The notes under the pieces: generated by a model
Told to the model about the DNA's origin: nothing
The model's input: only the letters and a program-made list of their open reading frames with translations
Databases searched by the model: none
Translations under genes and position numbers: made by a program
Assembly: GCF_030147005.1 (NCBI RefSeq)
Contig: NZ_JASLAW010000001.1
Coordinates: forward strand, 1-44,873
Source of the DNA: Pseudomonas sp.
GTDB lineage: Bacteria; Pseudomonadota; Gammaproteobacteria; Pseudomonadales; Pseudomonadaceae
DNA length: 44,873 bases
Direction: 5' to 3'
Shown: positions 40,057 to 44,873 of the stretch, piece by piece
How positions within the stretch are numbered: the stretch's first letter is position 1
Layout of the letters: every line of letters starts with the position of its first letter

Positions 40057-42537
40057 ATGGCAAAACCCGTCGACTTCGCAAAACAATGGTTTGCCACCCG
40101 AGGCTGGCGCCCGTTCGCCTTCCAGAAAGAGGTGTGGAAGGCCGTCAAAGATGGCCAGTCAGGCTTACTGCATGCGAGTACCGGCGCGGGCAAAACCTAC
40201 GCGCTGTGGTTCGCTGCCCTCAATCGTTTCGCTATCACCCGCCCACCTGCCACCGGCAAGCGCAAGGCGCCGGCCGAACCCCTGACCGTGTTGTGGATCA
40301 CACCGATGCGCGCTTTGGCCGCCGACACCGCGCGTGCGCTTGAAGCGCCGCTGGCGGCATTGCAGATTCCCTGGAGCGTTGGCCTGCGCACGGGCGACAC
40401 CAGCAGCAACGAACGCGCCCGCCAGACCCGCCGCCAGCCCACCACGCTGATCACCACGCCGGAAAGCCTGACGCTGATGCTGGCGCGCGCCGACAGTGAG
40501 GTCAGCCTGGGGCACCTGCGCATGGTGGTGGTGGATGAATGGCACGAACTGATCGGCAATAAGCGCGGCGTGCAACTGCAATTGGCGCTGGCGCGGCTGC
40601 GGCGCTGGCATCCCGAATTGCTGGTGTGGGGTATTTCCGCGACCCTGGGTAATCAGACTCACGCGCTGGATGTATTAGTCCCACAGGGTGGCGGGGTGAA
40701 TGTGCAGGGGCAAACGGCCAAGCAGCTACAGGTCGACACCCTGTTGCCGCCCACCGCCGAACGCTTTCCCTGGGCCGGGCATATCGGTTTGAAAATGCTG
40801 CCGCAAGTCGTGGCGCAAGTGGACGCCAGCAGCAGCTGCCTGGTGTTCACCAATACCCGGGCGCAGTCGGAAATCTGGTACCAGGCGCTGCTGGAGGCCA
40901 GGCCCGACTGGGCCGGCCTGATTGCGCTGCATCACGGTTCGCTGTCGCGCGAAACCCGTGACTGGGTGGAACGTGCGCTCAAAGACGGCCAACTCAAGGC
41001 AGTGGTGTGCACCTCCAGCCTGGATCTGGGCGTGGATTTCCTGCCGGTGGAGCGGGTGCTCCAGATTGGCTCGGCCAAAGGCGTGGCGCGCCTGATGCAG
41101 CGCGCCGGCCGCTCAGGGCATGCACCAGGGCGGCCATCGCGGGTGACATTGGTGCCGACCCACAGCCTGGAGCTGGTGGAAGCCGCCGCCGCAAAGGATG
41201 CGATTGCCCAGCGACGCATCGAAGCCCGCGAATCCCCGCACAAACCCTTGGATGTATTGGTGCAACATTTGGTCAGCATGGCCCTGGGCGGTGGGTTCAC
41301 TCCCGATGCCCTGCTGGCCGAAGTACGCGGCGCCTGGGCCTACCGCGAGCTGACCGAAGCCGATTGGGCCTGGGCGCTGGCCTTTGTGCGCCATGGCGGG
41401 CTGTCGCTCACCGCTTATCCGGATTACCGCCGCGTAGAACCCGACGAACACGGCATCTGGCGCGTTCCCGATGCTCGATTGGCGCGCCGCCATCGCATGA
41501 GCGTGGGCACCATCGTCAGTGATGCGAGTATTCATCTGAAGTACTGGACCAAGGGCGGTGGCGGCAAAAACCTGGGCAGTGTCGAGGAAGGCTTCATTGC
41601 GCGGCTGAAGCCGGGGGATGGCTTTCTGTTCGCCGGGCGCCTGCTTGAATTGGTGCGCGTGGAAAACATGACGGCCTATGTACGCCGCAGTACCGCGAAA
41701 AAAGCCGCCGTGCCGCGTTGGAATGGCGGGCGCATGCCGCTTTCCAATGAGCTGGCGCAGGCGGTGATCGAGCGCTTCGACGCGGCGGCACAGGGTCGGT
41801 TCGAGGGCCCGGAGATGCAGGCGGTGCAGCCGTTGCTGCTCACACAATTGCGCTGGTCCGGCCTGCCGACTCGCAATCACTTGCTGGCGGAGTTTCTCAA
41901 GTCGCGCGAAGGCTGGCACCTGTTTCTCTACCCCTTCGCCGGGCGCCAGGTGCATTTGGGCCTGGCGAGTTTGCTGGCGTGGCGGGTCAGCCGGCAGCAA
42001 CCCGTGACCTTTTCCATTGCGGTCAATGATTATGGGCTGGAGCTGCTGAGTGCCACCGAACTGTCCTGGCCCGACATATTGAACGAAGCCCTGCTCAGCC
42101 CGCAGGATCTGCTCACAGACGTGGCGGCCAGCCTCAACGCCGGGGAGCTGGCGTTGCGCCGCTTTCGCGAAATCGCGCGCATTGCCGGGCTGGTGTTCGC
42201 CGGTTACCCCGGTGCGCCGAAAAGCACGCGCCAGGTGCAGGCCTCCAGTGGCCTGTTCTTTGAAGTATTCAAACAATATGACCCGCAGAACCTGCTGCTG
42301 GCCCAGGCAGGGGAAGAAGTCCTGCGCAACGAGCTGGACATTCAGCGGCTGGAAGAGACGTTGCTTCGCCTCTCGGCGCTGCAATTGGACCTGCATGTGA
42401 TCCAACGGCCTACCCCACTGGCCTTCCCGCTACTGGTAGAGCGGATGCGCGAAAGCCTGAGTTCGGAAAAACTCTCGGAGCGCATTGCGCGGATGGTCAA
42501 AGATTTGGAAAAAGTCGCGGATAGAGGGAAAGATTAA
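40057..42537 (+). CDS. Ligase-associated DEXH box DNA helicase (Lhr-Core type)
   Basis: This 826-aa superfamily 2 helicase has Walker A STGAGKT (Lys46), motif II DEWH (160-163) and motif III SATLGN. Motif IV-VI signs include SSCLVFTNTRAQSEIWYQ, CTSSLDLGVDF and QRAGRSGHAPG. A winged-helix and Lhr-core C-terminal domain follow. The P. putida Lhr-Core protein of this family translocates 3' to 5' on single-stranded DNA. The gene has a weak ribosome site and sits 58 bases after the transporter ATPase gene, so it may be read from the transporter promoter. Its stop overlaps the PdeM start (TAATG). Confidence 0.95.
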   Translation: MAKPVDFAKQWFATRGWRPFAFQKEVWKAVKDGQSGLLHASTGAGKTYALWFAALNRFAITRPPATGKRKAPAEPLTVLWITPMRALAADTARALEAPLAALQIPWSVGLRTGDTSSNERARQTRRQPTTLITTPESLTLMLARADSEVSLGHLRMVVVDEWHELIGNKRGVQLQLALARLRRWHPELLVWGISATLGNQTHALDVLVPQGGGVNVQGQTAKQLQVDTLLPPTAERFPWAGHIGLKMLPQVVAQVDASSSCLVFTNTRAQSEIWYQALLEARPDWAGLIALHHGSLSRETRDWVERALKDGQLKAVVCTSSLDLGVDFLPVERVLQIGSAKGVARLMQRAGRSGHAPGRPSRVTLVPTHSLELVEAAAAKDAIAQRRIEARESPHKPLDVLVQHLVSMALGGGFTPDALLAEVRGAWAYRELTEADWAWALAFVRHGGLSLTAYPDYRRVEPDEHGIWRVPDARLARRHRMSVGTIVSDASIHLKYWTKGGGGKNLGSVEEGFIARLKPGDGFLFAGRLLELVRVENMTAYVRRSTAKKAAVPRWNGGRMPLSNELAQAVIERFDAAAQGRFEGPEMQAVQPLLLTQLRWSGLPTRNHLLAEFLKSREGWHLFLYPFAGRQVHLGLASLLAWRVSRQQPVTFSIAVNDYGLELLSATELSWPDILNEALLSPQDLLTDVAASLNAGELALRRFREIARIAGLVFAGYPGAPKSTRQVQASSGLFFEVFKQYDPQNLLLAQAGEEVLRNELDIQRLEETLLRLSALQLDLHVIQRPTPLAFPLLVERMRESLSSEKLSERIARMVKDLEKVADRGKD

Positions 42538-43187
42538 TGGCGTGTTCGGTAACGCTTGAGGGGGAGCAATTGTGGTTGCTGGCGGACAAAGCGGTGTACT
42601 GGCCGGCGCGGCAAAGCCTGTTGATCGCCGACGCCCACTTTGGCAAGGCATCAGCCTATCGCAGCCTCGGGCAACCCGTACCCCAAGGCACCACGAGCGA
42701 AAACCTGCGCCGCCTGGATCGGCTGCTGTCGGCGTTCCCCTGCGCTCAGGTGATCTTTCTCGGAGACTTCCTCCACGGCCCCGGCTCCCACGCCAGCGGC
42801 ACCCTTGGCGCGCTCAGGGGCTGGCGAGCGCGCCATGCCGAGTTGCCGATCACGTTGATTCGCGGCAATCACGATCAACGCGCCGGCGACCCGCCCGCAG
42901 ACCTGAACATCGAGGTCGTGCCGGAGCCTTTACTGGTGGGGCCTTTTGCCTTGCAGCACGAACCGCACGCCCACCCCAGCCATCATGTGCTGGCAGGGCA
43001 CGTACACCCGGTCTACCGCTTGCGCGGCAAAGGCCGACAGAGCTTACGCCTGCCGTGCTTCCAGATTGGCAAGCGCGTCAGCCTGCTGCCGGCGTTTGGC
43101 GCATTTACCGGCGGTTATGCCGTGGAACTGGACGATGAGCACCGAATCTTTGTGATCGGCGATCAGGAGGTCTGGCCGGTTCAGTAA
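42537..43187 (+). CDS. pdeM: Ligase-associated DNA damage response endonuclease PdeM (metallophosphoesterase)
   Basis: This 216-aa calcineurin-type metallophosphoesterase has metal-binding motifs DAHFGKA, GDFLHG, GNHDQ and GHVHP in the proper order. The P. putida enzyme of this family is a manganese-dependent DNA nuclease. It starts with ATG overlapping the helicase TAA by one base, so the two are coupled. The gene is convergent with the small Pro-rich protein gene, with only 9 bases between their stops. Confidence 0.92.
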   Translation: MACSVTLEGEQLWLLADKAVYWPARQSLLIADAHFGKASAYRSLGQPVPQGTTSENLRRLDRLLSAFPCAQVIFLGDFLHGPGSHASGTLGALRGWRARHAELPITLIRGNHDQRAGDPPADLNIEVVPEPLLVGPFALQHEPHAHPSHHVLAGHVHPVYRLRGKGRQSLRLPCFQIGKRVSLLPAFGAFTGGYAVELDDEHRIFVIGDQEVWPVQ

Positions 43188-43196
43188 GGCCCAGCG

Positions 43197-43394
43197 TCAG
43201 GCGACAGGTGAGGGAGGCGGCTCATCCGGCAGGGTCGGCTCACCCGGTTCGGTAGGCTGCGGATAATCCGGCTCAGGTTGGCCGGGGATGCCGCCCGCAT
43301 AAGCAGGATCGGCCATCAGGGACCAGGCCAGAACACCAATCTGGTTGGGTTCAAGCCGGGCAAGTTCTGCGCTGATTCGCGGGTTGATCTTCAT
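43197..43394 (-). CDS. Small protein with Pro-rich C-terminus, unknown
   Basis: This 65-aa protein has an N-terminal helical part (MKINPRISAELARLEPNQIG). The C-terminal ~30 residues are rich in Pro, Glu and Asp (PEPDYPQPTEPGEPTLPDEP). The start at 43394 has GAGGAG 7 bases upstream, which supports it as a real gene. I do not recognise the family. Confidence 0.7.
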   Translation of the reverse strand: MKINPRISAELARLEPNQIGVLAWSLMADPAYAGGIPGQPEPDYPQPTEPGEPTLPDEPPPSPVA

Positions 43395-43502
43395 AGGGCA
43401 CTCCTCAAGCGTGGCTCGACGCGCTTCACACGCGCCGAGGCAGTACACCTAGATAGAGTCACTTTCTGCAGACTAATTCCCTTAACTCGTAGGAGCTTTC
43501 GA

Positions 43503-44069
43503 TCAAGCGCGTGGGAGAGTAACGCCACGCTGGCCTTGATACTTGCCCGCACGGTCCTTATAGGACACTTCACACGCTTCGTCGGACTGCAGGAACAGCA
43601 TCTGTGCCACGCCTTCGTTGGCGTAGATTTTCGCCGGCAAGGTGGTGGTGTTGGAAAACTCCAGGGTCACGTGCCCTTCCCACTCGGGTTCCAGCGGGGT
43701 CACGTTGACGATGATGCCGCAACGGGCATAAGTGCTTTTACCCAGGCAGATGGTCAGTACGTCACGTGGAATACGGAAGAATTCCACGGTGCGGGCCAGG
43801 GCGAAGGAGTTCGGCGGGATGATGCACACATCGCTCTTGACGTCGACGAAGCTTTTTTCGTCGAAGTTCTTCGGGTCGACGATCGCCGAATTGATATTGG
43901 TGAACACCTTGAATTCATCGGCGCAACGCACGTCGTAGCCATAGCTGGAAACTCCGTACGAAATCACACGATCGTTGCCTTCGCCACGGATCTGACGCTC
44001 AACGAACGGTTCGATCATGCCGTGTTCCTGCGCCATGCGGCGAATCCACTTGTCCGATTTGATGCTCAT
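43503..44069 (-). CDS. dcd: dCTP deaminase
   Basis: This 188-aa cytoplasmic enzyme deaminates dCTP to dUTP for thymidylate synthesis. Landmarks are SIKSDKWIRRMAQEHGMIEP, LGKSTYARCGIIVNVTPLEPEWEGHVTLEFSN (the catalytic Arg and Glu in KSTYAR and the PEWEGH run) and GVAQMLFLQSDE. It is of full length. The ATG at 44069 follows a region of about 390 bases shared divergently with the cold shock gene. Confidence 0.95.
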   Translation of the reverse strand: MSIKSDKWIRRMAQEHGMIEPFVERQIRGEGNDRVISYGVSSYGYDVRCADEFKVFTNINSAIVDPKNFDEKSFVDVKSDVCIIPPNSFALARTVEFFRIPRDVLTICLGKSTYARCGIIVNVTPLEPEWEGHVTLEFSNTTTLPAKIYANEGVAQMLFLQSDEACEVSYKDRAGKYQGQRGVTLPRA

Positions 44070-44457
44070 GGCGGTGTCCTGAATAGCGAGGTGGAAAAAT
44101 TCTGAGGGGCATCTTACCGGGGCCGGCGGTGGGGTTCAAAGGGCGCCGGGCTTTAAATGACGAATACACTGTTGTCTGTAACCCGCAGCCAGCGGGGCCG
44201 GGGCTGTTATCGCGGTTCTTCGGGACAATAAATACCACCGCCAGTCACGAAAATAGAGAAACCTTCGGAAATACCATTGGCACGTTCCGGAAAAAGGGTT
44301 AAGGTGGCGTCACTGTGTTGCTTGTGTCACTGAGAATCTCTACACGATATGTTGAATTTCGATCCAACCATCTCCAAGAATTTTTCCTGCTCTTTGCACT
44401 CAGTCTCGGCCAGGGCTTTTCCTGAGTCGCAGTTAACTTTGTTCAAGGAGTTACACC
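44070..44457. other. Divergent region dcd/csp, including a probable long csp leader
   Basis: This 388-base gap has no gene. On the right it should contain the csp promoter and a long untranslated leader, as is usual for cspA-type genes. The region near 44320-44350 has TTG-rich and TA-rich hexamer-like sequences but no firm promoter. The csp ribosome site AAGGAG is at 44445-44450. On the left is the dcd promoter, not recognised. Confidence 0.55.
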
Positions 44458-44667
44458 ATGTCTAATCGCCAAACTGGTACCGTTAAGTGGTTCAACGATG
44501 AAAAAGGCTTCGGCTTCATCACTCCACAATCCGGTGACGACCTGTTCGTTCACTTCAAAGCTATCCAATCCGACGGCTTCAAAAGCCTGAAAGAAGGCCA
44601 ACAGGTTTCTTTCGTCGCTACCCGCGGTCAGAAAGGCATGCAAGCTGAAGAAGTTCAAGTTATCTAA
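44458..44667 (+). CDS. CspA-family cold shock protein
   Basis: This 69-aa single cold-shock domain has RNP1 KGFGFI and RNP2 DLFVHF, matching the length and sequence of CspA/CapB-type nucleic-acid chaperones. It binds single-stranded RNA and DNA and limits secondary structure at low temperature. AAGGAG lies 7 bases before the ATG. A terminator follows 24 bases after the stop. Confidence 0.97.
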   Translation: MSNRQTGTVKWFNDEKGFGFITPQSGDDLFVHFKAIQSDGFKSLKEGQQVSFVATRGQKGMQAEEVQVI

Positions 44668-44691
44668 CTTGTACTGACTTAGTCGAAAAGA

Positions 44692-44718
44692 CCCCGCCCT
44701 TAAAAGCGGGGTTTTTTT
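44692..44718 (+). terminator. Rho-independent terminator after the cold shock gene
   Basis: CCCCGC (44692-44697) and GCGGGG (44706-44711) form a stem around an 8-base loop, followed by seven T residues. Confidence 0.9.
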
Positions 44719-44759
44719 ATGCCTGAAATTTGACCTTGAAATTAACCCGGCACAAAAAA

Positions 44760-44873
44760 ATGTGGGAGCGGGGGTGCGCGCGAAACCGGGAGAACATCCA
44801 CAAAAAAAATATAAAGAAAAATGACAAAACCCCGCCAACCCGCACCCACCAAAACAAAAAAACGATAAAAGAA
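44760..44873. other. Degraded repeat and probable low-quality contig end
   Basis: From 44760 the sequence starts like a REP element (tgtgggagcggg) but then departs from the usual pattern. It turns into A- and C-rich text with runs of A, unlike any other part of the window. It probably reflects poor sequence at a contig end. No gene is supported here. Confidence 0.6.

Noticed and set aside
41113..42405. Minus-strand open frame opposite the Lhr helicase
   Set aside because: The helicase motifs are intact in the plus frame, so this is a shadow.
44269..44300. TTGGCACG element as another sigma-54 promoter
   Set aside because: The GC at -12 is missing at the required 10-base spacing after GG.
44443..44838. 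Minus-strand open frame opposite the cold shock gene
   Set aside because: It is an antisense shadow that also runs through the terminator and the low-quality end.

Overview
The window looks like chromosomal DNA from a Pseudomonas of the P. fluorescens group. The evidence is high GC with strong G/C third-position bias, short REP-type palindromes of the 'tgtgggagc...gctcccaca' kind between genes, and many proteins typical of that group: a BraCDEFG branched-chain amino acid transporter, a YkgJ-type cysteine cluster protein, DUF2288, DUF6231, an AlgP-like Lys/Ala tail, and an Aot/His-type transporter. This identification is inference from recognised families, not from a database search. Genes are dense and mostly housekeeping or niche genes. 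I see no rRNA, tRNA, prophage, insertion sequence or CRISPR array.

Layout. 1-3.6 kb: the first codons of a minus-strand membrane protein, a cysteine-cluster protein, an MHYT-GGDEF-EAL c-di-GMP protein and DUF2288. 3.9-8.9 kb: braC, a terminator-like hairpin, then braDEFG. 9.0-11.5 kb: a four-gene bufferin operon (BufA1 peptide, MNIO maturase BufB, partner BufC, DoxX) for a copper-related RiPP. 11.5-13.1 kb: a LysR regulator divergent from an atypical SDR. 13.2-18.2 kb: a lipoprotein, a FAD dehydrogenase, a cysteine-synthase-fold enzyme and NhaA. 18.3-26.7 kb (all minus): a SlyB-like lipoprotein, PdxH, an OmpA-like lipoprotein with an unusual WW-repeat and Lys/Ala tail, a family VIII-type serine hydrolase, a beta-agarase-like glycosidase and DinG. 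26.8-30.1 kb: a CopD-family membrane protein, a collagen-like exported protein, and a run of DUF6231, YchJ, a LEA-type lipoprotein and a His-rich SEC-C protein. 30.1-30.4 kb: a composite palindromic repeat with a 7-bp tandem repeat. 30.4-32.9 kb: a penicillin-acylase-family lipoprotein.

33.0-43.2 kb holds the most notable arrangement. The four-gene 'ligase-associated DNA damage response' module (MBL-fold exonuclease, ATP-dependent DNA ligase, Lhr-type helicase, PdeM phosphoesterase) is split. The exonuclease-ligase pair and the helicase-PdeM pair are separated by a complete basic-amino-acid-type ABC transporter operon. That operon has gene order J-Q-M-O-P and a good sigma-54 promoter candidate in front of it. 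The window closes with a small Pro-rich protein, dCTP deaminase, a CspA-family cold shock protein with its terminator, and about 130 bases that look like degraded or low-quality sequence.

The strongest functional stories are copper-stress protection by the bufferin operon, amino-acid scavenging by the two ABC systems (each with a hairpin after the binding-protein gene), and DNA repair by the split ligase module plus DinG.
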